DNA from: Prorocentrum cordatum
Lineage: Eukaryota > Sar > Dinophyceae > Prorocentrales > Prorocentraceae
DNA length: 64,000 nucleotides
Assembly: GCA_963575745.1 (NCBI GenBank)
Contig: CAUYUJ010016149.1
Span: 625,318-689,317, forward strand
Direction of reading: 5' to 3'
Positions 32,795 to 42,800 of this stretch are shown piece after piece (within the stretch, counting starts at the first letter, position 1; every line of letters begins with the position of its first letter). A program made the position numbers and the translations under genes. A model generated the notes under the pieces. It worked only from the letters and a program-made list of their open reading frames with translations, did not search any database and had not been told where the DNA came from.

Positions 32795-33190
32795 GGAGGG
32801 CTCGACGGGGGCATGGAGGTCCGAGCTCCGAGGTTTTCGCACGTGTTTGTGGGCTCTCAGCGGCTTTCCAGCGTCGGGGTGCGTTCCAGCAGCTGCGCCT
32901 CGCCGAGAGCCTTCCAGGGGTGCCCAGATCGCCCCGAGCAGCCGCCGGAGAGCCGAGTCATGACCCGATGACCAGGGGCAACGTCAGCGGGGACAGGCTC
33001 ACGGGGGAACATGTCGACCCCCAATCGTATATTTTTTCTGGTGGGGGCCCGATAGCCCCACCTTGCCCAGGAGCGTTCGGATTCGCTATCGGGGGCCTAT
33101 CGCTAATGTATCGCCGATTCCAAATCGATCGTTCCCCCCGCCCCTCCCCCCCTGAGCTGGTCCCCCCCTATCGTTGCCCCTCAGGCGCGC
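32795..33190 (+). repeat. Dispersed repeat family 2, copy B (long form)
   Basis: It starts about 50 bp after kinase exon 8. The GGGGGCATGGAGGTCCGAG ... CGCCTCGCCGAGAGC ... CCGGAGAGCCGAGTCATG ... CCCCTATCGTTGCCCC order is the same as at 38650-39110, after exon 9. Confidence 0.8.
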
Positions 33191-33350
33191 GGGGTCGCCA
33201 GGAGATCGTGGGCAGAAGACGAACACTCAGATACTACCCGATCAAAAACTGACTTGCGGAACTCTACGCGGAATTTCGACAGTTTGTGTGCATGCAGATA
33301 ATTTCTTTTCTGGGGACACCAATGCCCAGATGTACGAGCACGTCGCGGTA

Positions 33351-33931
33351 CCTCGTCGGTGGTGTTCGTCGGTTCTCGAGGGGTTACGTCGGTTCTCGGC
33401 GATTCTCCAGCCTCGGGATGCTTTCCAGCAGCTGCGCCTCGCCGACCGCGCGCTCCGGGGGTGCCCGAAGCGTCCCGAACGGCCGCTGGAGACCCGACGT
33501 GTGACCCAAAAGCCAGACGACGAGGATCTCCAAGATCGGCGGCGAGCCTGGGGGGGAAGTGAGAAGGAGCGGGCCTTCTCAGAAGGCTCGGAAGTCCGAT
33601 GGTCTTCTCAGAAGTTTTCTAAGCCATCCCCGAAGACGCAGCAAACTTCTCAGAAGGCGCGAGGGTTTCTGAGAAGTCGCGCCACCTTCTGAGAAGGCTT
33701 GTTCCTTCTTCCCCCCTTGCTCGCCGCCGACAAAAGCCAGGCGACGAGGATCTCCAAGAGTGTCTTTTCCGCGCTCGACTCAGCAGTGTTTTCCTTTCGC
33801 TTTGCATCGCCCAGACGTGCGCTTTTTGTTTCTCAGCGATGGCCATCGAGGAGCATCGTGGATTATCGAGCCAAAGAGAAACGCACGAAACCAACACCTG
33901 CACGGGGAGTGGACGTCCGTGCGACGGCAAG
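33351..33931 (+). repeat. Mosaic of repeat families 2, 3 and 1
   Basis: Family 2 (33351-33505), family 3 (33535-33717) and family 1 (33809-33931) lie head to tail with almost no sequence between them. Family 3 here has five CTTCTCAGAAG/CTTCTGAGAAG near-palindromes. Confidence 0.78.
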
Positions 33932-34199
33932 TTTGCTGTCGCCGTCAACGGTCCTGCGTCGCGAGGCCGTGGGCAGGACAGGTCGTACCCGCAGCCTTGC
34001 GGTCTGGACTCCTCGGCCGCGATCCCGTGGTCCCAGGACGGCCCTGCGCGGATGCCTCGCGCGGAGCGCGGTTGTGGGATCGGGTCCTTCGTGATTCGGT
34101 CGCGCCTCGGTATCAAGTATGCGGGATCACCGTTATGGGCATGAGTGCCGTCGATAGGGAGAGTCGAGGCGGACGACTGAGAGGGGGGGAAGAGGAGGA

Positions 34200-34290
34200 A
34201 GGAGTTGGAGGAGGAGGAGGAGGAGGAGGACGAGGCGGAGGAGGAGGAGGCGGAGGAGGAGGAGGAGGAGGAGGAGGAGCTTGGGGACGC
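34200..34290. repeat. GGA tract
   Basis: An impure GGA repeat with GCGGAGGA interruptions. A TCC tract follows at 34780-34832. Confidence 0.9.
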
Positions 34291-34849
34291 AGTGCCCCTC
34301 CCTACGCCTACGAGGAGGCTCCTCCGCCTGCAGGTCAGGCGACCCCGACATCCCGCCTCTGGGCCGCCAACGACGGCCTTCGGAGCCCCCTGGGGGCATG
34401 GGTGAGCGCCTCGGCAAATGCGCGCAGGGTTCGCCTTGCCATTACGCGATGGCTGACACGGCTTGAACAAATGCTTGCAGTCTGTCGACGCCGATGTGCC
34501 GCAGGCAGAGCAGAACAACAGAGAGAACTCTGGCCAGGCATGCCTACAGCGCGATCCGTGCATGTCCCCCCCGCCCGCGGTGATGGGTCCTTGGACCGCC
34601 GAGGCACTCCATCGGGAAAACGAAACCTCCTCCCGAAAGCGGGGAGGAGGGGGGTCACACGGCGTGTCCGCGACATCCAGGACTTCGGCGGACGGGACAA
34701 GTTTTGGTGATGGGACATGTTCCCACCACCACTACCATATGTAGGACGGGGGAGAAGGGAGGACGAGGAGGTCCCCCTCCTCCTCCTCCTGCTCCTCCTC
34801 CTCCTCCTCCTCCTCCTCCTCTTCCTCCTCCCTATCATACCTATGGCAC

Positions 34850-34871
34850 TCCGTAACCATTTTGGCCCAAG
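34850..34871 (+). other. Relic of the dinoflagellate spliced leader (20/22)
   Basis: TCCGTAACCATTTTGGCCCAAG differs from the known 22-nt DinoSL at two positions. It lies directly after a TCC tract and about 97 bp before an in-frame ATG. Such relics mark cDNA copies of trans-spliced mRNAs reinserted in the genome. Confidence 0.8.
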
Positions 34872-34967
34872 TCGCTCAAGAGCGAGCGACAGCACCGTTG
34901 CTCAAGCTGGATAGGCATGTTCCCTCCAGCCTGAAGTTGCAGGCTCCACTCGTTGTGTGTTGAGGGA

Positions 34968-35519
34968 ATGGTGCGGGAGGGCGCGGGTGATGCGCGCCCA
35001 GTGTCTGATCGTCATGACGTTCATCGCCCAGCTGCCGATCGCAGGGCTCGCCGTGCCTGGGCGCGCACATCGGCAGACAGGGCGATCATCAAGCTGTCTG
35101 ACGAGGTGACCCGCCTCAACGGCATGCTTACCAAGCTCTCGCAGGCGCTGGGTGTGCCTGGCGTGTCGGACGAGGTGGTTAACAGGCTGTTTGCAGCGGC
35201 GCCTGCTTTGGCTGCTATGCTGGCGGGGCAGACGCCAGACGACCTCGACGTCCTCAGGCGCAATACGGCGTTGCACTCGGCCGCCAAGCTCGACAATGTC
35301 AGGGCCGCCCTATGTTGCCTTCGACGTGTTCAGCGCAGTCGGAGGCTCGGCGAGCGGTCTCCACTAGCTGCGCCTGACGGTGTTCGCCAGGCTGGTTCTG
35401 GCGCAGGTGTTGTGTGGCCGCAGCTCGAGGGCCCCGTCGCCCCCACCGTGCACTTCTCACGCATGGACTGCAGCGGTGGTTCCTTCTTCTCCGCCTCCCC
35501 GTCAGCGACGACCAGCTAG
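34968..35519 (+). pseudogene. Retroposed ORF fragment with coiled-coil segment
   Basis: An ATG at 34968 opens about 183 codons. The clearest protein-like part is IIKLSDEVTRLNGMLTKLSQ followed by VSDEVVNRLFAAAPALAAML and DDLDVLRRNTALHSAAKLDN, helical with heptad spacing. The rest is GC-rich and may be out of frame. With the spliced-leader relic 97 bp upstream this is probably a reverse-transcribed mRNA, perhaps the ORF1 of a LINE. No family was recognised. Confidence 0.45.
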
Positions 35520-36097
35520 GAGGGGTTCGACTTCTGCCAGAAGGAGGCCGTGGGTGCGCATAGGTTTCCCACCGTGGGGCCCCACCCCCCACGATAAGTA
35601 GATGGCCCTGTGGGTGGGGCTGTCCTGCTTTCGACGACTGGGATGACGACGACACGCTGTCCACGCACGGGGACACCTGCCGCAGCTCGGGGCCCACTGG
35701 CGTTCGGAGGCGTTCCCCGCGGCAGTTCGGCAGCCGCAAGCGGGCCGTGCGGCTCTGCGGAACATCGTCCATCTTCGCTGAAGGTACCAGCTCTCATGCT
35801 CGTAGCGATCAACGTTTGGAAGTGCACGACGCGGAGTGCAAGCACATGTGATGGTTGCATTGTTCGTGTGTTTTGTTCGTGTTCCTCTTGTTCCTGCCCC
35901 TCACTGTGGTGGCCGCCACCGTCGTGTACCACATCGTGTCGTGCAGCTCCGCCCTGCTGCCGCTCCTCCGCCTTGTGTTCGCGGTGTTCGTGGAGTTCGC
36001 GGCAGAGGCCGCCCCCCCAGGTGGCTAGGGAGGCCTGCGTGTGCGTGGTTGATGTTGGAGATCCTACTTGTGGCAGTGGTGGTGGAAAATGGGCCCA

Positions 36098-37577
36098 TCA
36101 CTTGGCGCAAAGCCAGCGCCCCTGAACTGTTCCCCAGGAGTGCTGGCTGTGGCCCAGCGCTAGCTGATGTCGCGTTTGGGTCGGCGGACGGGTGCGCTCG
36201 ACACGAGTCGAATTCCAGAGATCTTCGGAAATCGTGTTCGTGAACGCACGGCGTTCCCGACGCCTCACGAGGGCCGCGATCGCATCCCCTTCATCAGCAC
36301 GAGGCACACCGCCGGCAATGCATCGGGAGGCCCTCACGGCCGCACCCCCACGCGCCTTCTCAGCGCAAGCGTGGCCTACAGCAATGTATTGGAGACCCTC
36401 GCGCTCAACGCGCTCAGCATCATCGTCCAGGTGATTAGGGACCCAAGCAATCTCAACATCAGCTGGGACCGATCCCCCTGCAGAACGGGCGGTGTGAGAG
36501 CACCTACAACTCACCGTTGCTTCCAATACACAAAACGACACGCTTTGCATCCCAACTGCCAAACAGGGAGCGACAAATTGTGTGTAATGGATGTGTGCCT
36601 GTCGACCGCTCAAGGCGCAGCACAAGCGCCAGCAGTTCAGCTGTGGGTATAGGCTGCCCGGGCCTTCGCAGGCCGCCAGTGATTACGGCGGATGGCGTCC
36701 ACGACTCCTTCCTCCAGGCCGAGGAACACCTGCAGCTGCTCCGATTCGGCGCCGACGAGGGTCTACTGTACGTGGCCCGCCGGATCCGTCGCCGAGCACG
36801 TCGAGCACCCGGTCGCGCTCGGACCTGCGCTCCGTCGCAAGGCTCGCCGTAGGCCTGGCTCCGGTCGGCCGTGCTCTCGTCGAAGATAGGCGTGGTCAGG
36901 TCGGAGGGGCACACCCCGCGGAGCCACGGTGCAGGGTGCTGCTCCCAGCCTGCTCGAGCGCGAGCGGCCAAACACTCACTGGCATGACATCTGCATGGCC
37001 CGTGCTGCTCGGGGCAACTTCAGACTCGGTGGAACTACATTGTTTTCTCGGCATGGCACCGCTGGCAGAGCGCCTCCGGGCCATGTCCCGCCTGCTGCTG
37101 GCGCTCGCGGGTCCGCTGCCCGCCGCTGACCACGACGATGGGCTGCGCCCACTGGTCAAGATCACCGTTCGCCATGACATGCCCGAGCTCCCGCTGCACG
37201 TGCATCATGTCGGCGCCGTTGACCAGGTTGTCGGCCGCTGGGTGGAGGGCCGCACGCTGCCACGTTCTCAGACGAACATCTGCGCTCGTGTCTTCGAGCA
37301 GCTCGGACGCGTCGGCTACTGCAAAGCCGTCGTCGTCAAGCCCAGGCATGAGCCATTCGTCGACAGTGTCGGGCCCCGTCGGCCGCACCCGAGTTGGAGG
37401 AGGAGGAGGAGGAGAACCAGTGCAAGCCCAGGTATCATTAAGGATGTTTGAATGAATCCTCCCTCCGAGCAGGCCCCTACAACGGTTCATTTCCACTGAG
37501 GGAACTGCCTCGTTGGAAGGCAACCATTTGAAGACGTTGAAGCATGCCAAAAAAAATTCTCGGGATTCCAACGCCAC
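36098..37577 (-). pseudogene. Minus-strand LINE fragment with RNase H
   Basis: On the minus strand, two overlapping frames (36504-36971 and 36098-36625) carry RNase H-like pieces in order: TPSAVITGGLRRPGQPIPTA leading into AELLALVLRLERSTG (Glu strand), then VEIAWVPNHLDDDAERVE and VGHACAEKARGGAA, where the usual GNxxAD Asp is missing. The upstream minus-strand frame to 37577 has a CQRCHAE Cys pair. Frames are broken and active-site residues lost. Confidence 0.6.
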
Positions 37578-37689
37578 GGATCAATTTGACTGTTGCGTCT
37601 TGACGATCCTGAATCTCACCGGAACGCCATTCTTGTGCTTTCATTTCAACACCGCGAGTCAGCGTAACTGTTGCACCCTCATAATCCTG

Positions 37690-38150
37690 AATCCTTCAAA
37701 AGCGCAATTTCTGGCACGTTGATGGTGGGAATCCGTTGAACTCTTGCATTTTTAAGCAACAAAGCTATTGCACGCGGCGCTATGGCGAAAACCACATAAG
37801 GGACCGCCCTCAATCCGTGAAACTTTTTCGAAATTTGAAAAACGAATATTCGTGGCGCTAAGATGAGAGCCGCAGTTTGGAAACGCCTTGCCCTCAATTC
37901 GCTAAATTCTTTTATTTTTCAAGCGACTGTACACGGCGCGAAGGTGAGAGCCACATTCCAACCCCAATCCGTGAAATTCTTGTACTTTTATAAAGCGAAT
38001 GCGCGCGGCCCCATAGCGAGAGCCACATTGTGAAGACAACCCGCCTTCAATCCGCGAAGCTCTTGACATTTCTGAAAACGCATGTGCGTGGCGCTAAGGC
38101 GAGAGACATATTTTGAAAACCACCCGCCCTCCATTTGTGAAACTGTGTCA
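37690..38150. repeat. Diverged repeat of about 83 bp, five to six copies
   Basis: The markers CAATCCGTGAA / CAATTCGCTAA / CAATCCGCGAA / CCATTTGTGAA lie at 37811, 37895, 37965, 38048 and 38131, each followed by an A/T-rich stretch and GCGCGGC...GCGAGAGCCACATT. It is more AT-rich than its surroundings. Confidence 0.8.
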
Positions 38151-38274
38151 ATGTTGAAGCTTCAGGGTCATATGTAATTGGTGAGGAAGTCTCAGACGAA
38201 ACGCTTGGCCCGCCCTAAAATTGGCTTCGGTGTGCGACAGGGAGAAGTTGTTTATAAGGGAAAGGAATGAGGGA

Positions 38275-38418
38275 GGAGGAGCAGGAGGAGGAGGAGAGGA
38301 GAAGGAGGAAGAGGAAGGAAAAGGAGGAGAAGCGGCAGGTTGGAGGAGGACAGAAGGGGCGGAGAGAGGAAGGAAGGAAGGAGGGAATGAAGGAAGAAAA
38401 AAGAAACGGCGGAGGAAG

Positions 38419-38449
<31 letters not shown>

Positions 38450-38480
38450 GGAGGAGGAGGAGGATGAGGAGGAGGAGGGG
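38275..38480. repeat. GGA and GATGAT tract before kinase exon 9
   Basis: A purine-rich GGA/GAAG tract passes into (GAT)n at 38420-38448 and back to GGA, ending about 23 bp before the exon 9 acceptor. Confidence 0.92.
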
Positions 38481-38503
38481 TGATTGTGCGTCCCCGGCCC
38501 GAG

Positions 38504-38546
38504 GTCCATGGAGAACATCGGCACCCTCTCGTACACCGCCCCCGAG
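38504..38546 (+). CDS. Kinase exon 9 (activation segment, APE)
   Basis: It reads SMENIGTLSYTAPE, the P+1 loop and APE motif of subdomain VIII. The acceptor is GGCCCGAG at 38496-38503 and the donor GC at 38547-38548, in phase 0. The next exon should carry the 'DVWSxGV' helix F motif; I found none in the remaining 25 kb, so the gene probably continues beyond the window or a small exon was missed. Confidence 0.82.
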
Positions 38547-38649
38547 GCCTGTGGCCACCCGCCATGCCCCACGGCGGCGGCGCCCACCTCCTGCGGACCT
38601 CGCTGGTGCGAGGAAGGGTGCGGGACAGCGTTGAGTGCCCTGGGAGGTT

Positions 38650-39110
38650 CGAGATCGAGGTCCGAGGGGGCATGGAGGTTCGAGCAGCGTTGAGGGCCCT
38701 AGGTGATACGAGGTGGAGCTCCGAGGGGGCGTGGAGGCTCGAGTTCCGAGGTTTTCGGACGTGTTCGTGGGTTCTCGGCGGCTTTTCAGGCTCGGGGTGC
38801 GTGTCAGCAGCTGTGCCTCGCCGAGAGCGTTCCAAGAGTGCCCAGATCTCCCTGAATGGCCGCCGGAGAGCCGAGTCATGGCCCGATAGCCAGGGACACC
38901 GGTAAGGGCCCCAAGGGCGAGTAGGCTCAGGGGGGGATGCATCGACTCCCAACCGCCCATTGGTCGCCAAAATGGTGCTTGATACACCTCCCCGCCCAGG
39001 ACCGTGCGGTTTCGCCATCGGCAGCCTATGGACGACGTATCGGCGATGCACTGCCGATTCAAGCTCTCTATGTTCCCCTCCTGAGCCAGTCTCCCCCTAT
39101 CGTTGCCCCC
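38650..39110 (+). repeat. Dispersed repeat family 2, copy D (long form)
   Basis: It begins about 100 bp after kinase exon 9 and matches 32795-33190 over its length, including CCTATCGTTGCCCC at the end. Confidence 0.8.
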
Positions 39111-39141
39111 CGAGGAAATAAGGGGAATCGGGCGGGATGAT

Positions 39142-39241
39142 CTGGGTCCGATGTGGTGGTGATCTCCCAGGCGTTGAGACGTGGGTTTGAGCTACAGGGC
39201 CCCAAGAAGGGAAATCGCCCAGAGTGGCGTTTCGAGTCGGG
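39142..39241 (-). repeat. Left arm of a distant inverted repeat
   Basis: GCTACAGGGCCCCAAGAAGG GAAATCGCCC... is the reverse complement of 54323-54425 with about 80-90% identity over 85-90 bp. The two arms are 15 kb apart and face each other around the transposon-like genes. Confidence 0.75.
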
Positions 39242-39401
39242 GAAGTAGTTGAAATCGCACCCCCCGCAAACATTGAAAATAGTTGTGCAAATAATTGGGG
39301 CGCGCGTTAGAAATAGTTGCGTTTTTTCTCTGAGGAAAAAGCCACCGAAAGGCGGGGGGTGCGATTTCAATGTTTGCGGGGGGTGCGATTTCAACTACTT
39401 C
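39242..39401. repeat. Fold-back element with perfect 37-bp arms
   Basis: Bases 39242-39278 and 39365-39401 are perfect reverse complements (GAAGTAGTTGAAATCGCACC ... at the left arm), with an 86-bp loop. The right arm is preceded by a partial extra copy of GGGGGTGCGATTTCAA. Confidence 0.92.
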
Positions 39402-39761
39402 TCACACGGGTTGTACATCGCAGAGAACTCCACTCCTGCGGCCCCCGAGCCAGGGTTCGCATAGCGTCCCCCCGCCTATTCGGCATACCCTTGACATGGA
39501 TCGCGCCCCACAGGTAGCTCCATCTACGGCCCCTCGGACAGGTTGTGCATAGCGCCCCCGCGCACATTTCGGCACACGCACATATTTCGCACGGATCGTG
39601 GACATGCCCGCGGGCGCTGTCTTCACGGGTTAGAGCGGGAGGATACGGGCGAAAAAGGAGGAAGGAGGTGGAGGGGGATGGCGAGAAGCATGAGAACGAT
39701 AAATACGGAGAACAGTGCGCAACAACATATGAAACATACTGCTGACAGAGCGACGGCGTTT

Positions 39762-39779
39762 TACCCATTGTGGTTCAAA
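39762..39779 (+). other. Possible degenerate spliced-leader relic
   Basis: TACCCATTGTGGTTCAAA matches 14 of 18 bases of the 3' part of DinoSL. A match this weak can occur by chance in a window of this size; its position 41 bp before the ATG of the transposase-like gene is the only further support. Confidence 0.35.
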
Positions 39780-39819
39780 CCGTTTCTTACCATATGGTAG
39801 TTTCTTGTTTCACGAAGAA

Positions 39820-42800
39820 ATGTCATCTGCATGGCTGGATTTCGCCCTGGGTCATAGTAGCGATGATGACGACATGCGTATGGACAGTGGCCCTCTCGAC
39901 CATGAGATGGATCAGCACCCTCCCGACCATGAGATGGATCAGCACCCTCCTGACCACGCCGACCATGACACGGATCAGCACCCTCTCATATCATGGTCTT
40001 TGGTGCCTTACGAACCACTAGACAGACAGCGGCTTTGGAACCCCAGCGTGGCCGAAAGTGCAGCAATCGAAGCAACGCCCACGCCATATGCACGTGCTCC
40101 TCTTCGACGGCCGTTTGATGCACTGCATTCCTTGTGGTCTGGTGGAGGTCCTATAGAGAAATATGCCGACGTATTCAAAATTTCCCAGAAGTATTGAGAT
40201 CCAGGTCGACAGCCACACATCACGTCGCAGACAGCATTATCGGTTGCCCTCGGTGTCGATCGGTTCCACGTGCACGACAGGATGTGCATTATTGCGAGCT
40301 CCCTCGTCCATTCTGACCGGTGCGCGCTTCAGATATTCAACGAAAGTCTTAGGAACGATGCCACGGAGCTGCTGTTATTCGTCGAGACCTCGAGGTACGA
40401 TGCGACGGAAATGAGAGTGAATGTAAAGCAGAGCCAGCGGGACACCACACAGCACGTCGGTGATATGATTGTAGATGGAGAGGTGTTGCCCGCGATCGAT
40501 GATGAAACATTGGATTTATGCAATGGTACAGGCTCGTCTATGTGTGAAGTTGCGGGGAAGACGTCTACTCGCACGCACCTCTTCGGGTCTGAGCACGGTT
40601 GGGCGTGCTTGGTCAAAATCGGCAAAGGCAAGACAGCTCGACTCGTCAGCATGTTTGGTCCTTTACTTACATGGGTTCAAGCTGTAGACCGCGGCACGGC
40701 GTCTTGTTGCAAGCGTGCTGTGATCGAGACGGCGGCCACGTTCATTGACGCCGCCCATCATCAAACAAAGCTACGAGTTGCCACGACGGACGCAGCAGCA
40801 TCGAACTACAAAACTGAACGGGGTATCAGGGCAGATCGCGGGGATGACTGGCTGATGATGCACATGCCTTGCAATGTGCACAAGGTTGCGACGGGACACA
40901 GCAAAACATACAGCCTTGTCGACTATCACATAACAGCAGCGATTCATTTGTCTTTGTCCGTCTCTTCAGCAGCTGCGATGAGTAAGTTCAGGCGGGCCTT
41001 CATCGCTGTGGCCCGCACGCGCTTGTAAATTGAGAGAGGGAGGCCGTCCGCTTTAGATGAAGAGTACCAGTCGAATATGATCAGCCTTTTCTTGGGCAGG
41101 GGCAGCTATGCCTACGAGAGAGCGCAGCTGGCCAAGAGCGTGTTGAACGGGCCGTGGCACGACCACAAGTCGCTCATTGTGTACGTGGGTGGAGAGGGTC
41201 CCATAGACGACGCGCTGCGCCGCTCCGTGGTGAAGAATGTCATCCGTTGTTTGAATTTCGTCTGCTTGGGGGGATCGTTCAAGACCTACCCGAGACACCG
41301 CTGGACAGGAGCAGACCTTTCAATCGACGAGATTGGCCTGTGCGCGTGCATCCATGGTCTGTTGTTTCCAGCGCGCAAGCTGTTCCTCGCCAGTTTCGGC
41401 TCCGACGATTGCCCTCGCGGTCTCCGTGCGGGCGGCGGCGCGGCCCATCAGCAGCGGCCGCCAGGCGGGGGCTCGGGCTCGGCGGCGGAGGCGGCGGAAC
41501 CCGCGGGCGCGGGCAACGCCAAGGCAGAGCCCGCGGACACGGGAGGGGCACGGGCATGGCAGGAGGAGAATGAGAAGCATCGGTCCACGGCCGAGGAGTG
41601 GGTCGACGCAGAGCCGCTCCACACGCGGATTGCCATTCGGGTCGTCATGGAGCCTTGGAGGGAGTTGATGTCAGCGTATCTGCGCAGCTCGGGGGGCGAT
41701 TGGGAGCACGAACAGAGGTGCGCAGAAGCTGCGCATCGGCTTGACCCGCAGGCGTCAACAGGAGGCTTTTCAGGATTTCACAGTACGCAGACCTCGTTTT
41801 TGAGCGGCAGTTCTTCAGTGATTTGGAGAAGGCGTGGTTTTCAAGAAGTTGGGATTTTGCACCAGTGGAGCAGCGAACTGTGCGCTTTCGGGCCCTGTGT
41901 TTCAGGTTGTTTTCTCGATCGGGTTGCTTGGTGAACTCCTACCTCGCCCGACCTGCGGATAAGTTTCCAGTTTCGCTCTTCACATTGATCGGGGGCGCAG
42001 CGGCGGGCCCCGCGCTGCGGAGCCGCCCCGCCTGCACCAGGGATGAGTTTTCCCATCGTATCTTTGAGGCTCGCCCTGGAGATGAGCTGGGCGGCGCAGA
42101 GTGCTTGGCGAAGCTGCTGACCGTTGCCCAGATCGCCCACGCGGAGAACGTCAAGGGGGAGAACGACCACGGCAGTTTCAAGAGGCACGTCGACACCCAG
42201 GGCGTCCACACCCACCGCGCTAGCTTCGAGTACGTGAACGCGCAGATTGTTTGTCAGAGGTTTCGGATTCGATTGGCATCGGGCTCAGGCGCGTTCGCCC
42301 AGCGCCATCGGGCTCGGAAGGCTCCTCGCGCAGGAACCCCTGCGACGAGGGGCGTTGTGAAGACCAGGGTGGTGAAGAGGAGACGCGGCGGGGGAGGTGC
42401 TTGGAGGAGCTTCGTGAGGAGGGAGAGTCTTGGCCTTCAGGGGCGGCCAGACATCGGGGCCCTAGCAGCGAAGTGCCAGAGCCGAGACCAGCAGGGGCAA
42501 GACGAAGAGAAGCTCCGCGAGACTGGCCAGAGGGCAACCCGCGCCCACCGCGCAGGCGGAGCGGCATTCGGCCCGACAACCCAAGACGTCCAACGGCACA
42601 GAGTGCGGCGGGTCCTGAAAGTTGCGGTGGACAGGGCGTGCGCCGACGATGCGCCGAGGCTCGCCTTGGCCCTGCCTGGGCGCGTCGCCGCGCCGCCGCT
42701 GACCAGCCAGCAGGGGTTCGACCAGCACAGGTCGGCCATTCGGGTTGCGGCGAGGACGTTCAGTTCGCCCAGGCGGCTGAAGCGGGATGTGGTCGCAGAT

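Larger units (their letters stand above)
32746..38503 (+). other. Kinase intron 8
   Basis: It is 5.8 kb. It contains family 2, 3 and 1 repeats (32.8-33.9 kb), GGA and TCC tracts, a spliced-leader relic with an ORF fragment (34.85-35.5 kb), a minus-strand LINE fragment, an 83-bp repeat and another GGA tract. Nothing recognisable was seen in 35520-36100. Confidence 0.6.
216..38546 (+). other. Split Ser/Thr protein kinase gene, nine visible exons over at least 38 kb
   Basis: This is the overall gene span. Nine exons (listed separately) translate into one uninterrupted stretch of about 120 residues of a eukaryotic protein kinase domain: helix C/beta-4 (LEHPNIV), beta-5 hinge (LCIVLELC), helix D (GGELYGRLVQ), helix E (MLHAVGYLHS), catalytic loop (HRDIKTEN), metal-binding loop (CDFG) and the P+1 end of the activation segment (TAPE). 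The motifs appear in the correct linear order and on one strand, and the reading phase matches at all eight junctions. Donors are GA, GA, GT, GC, GC, GC, GA and GC, a mix known from dinoflagellate genes. HRD-K-N and DFG are present, so an active RD-type Ser/Thr kinase is likely; a CAMK-like affiliation is my guess. The glycine-rich loop, the ATP-binding Lys and the C-lobe after TAPE were not found. Exon edges can shift by 1-3 nt. Only about 360 of 38,300 bases are coding. Confidence 0.85.

Noticed and set aside
40195-41028. In-frame TGA and TAA as reassigned sense codons
   Set aside because: Other ORFs in the window end at TGA and TAA normally, so decay of this copy is the simpler explanation.
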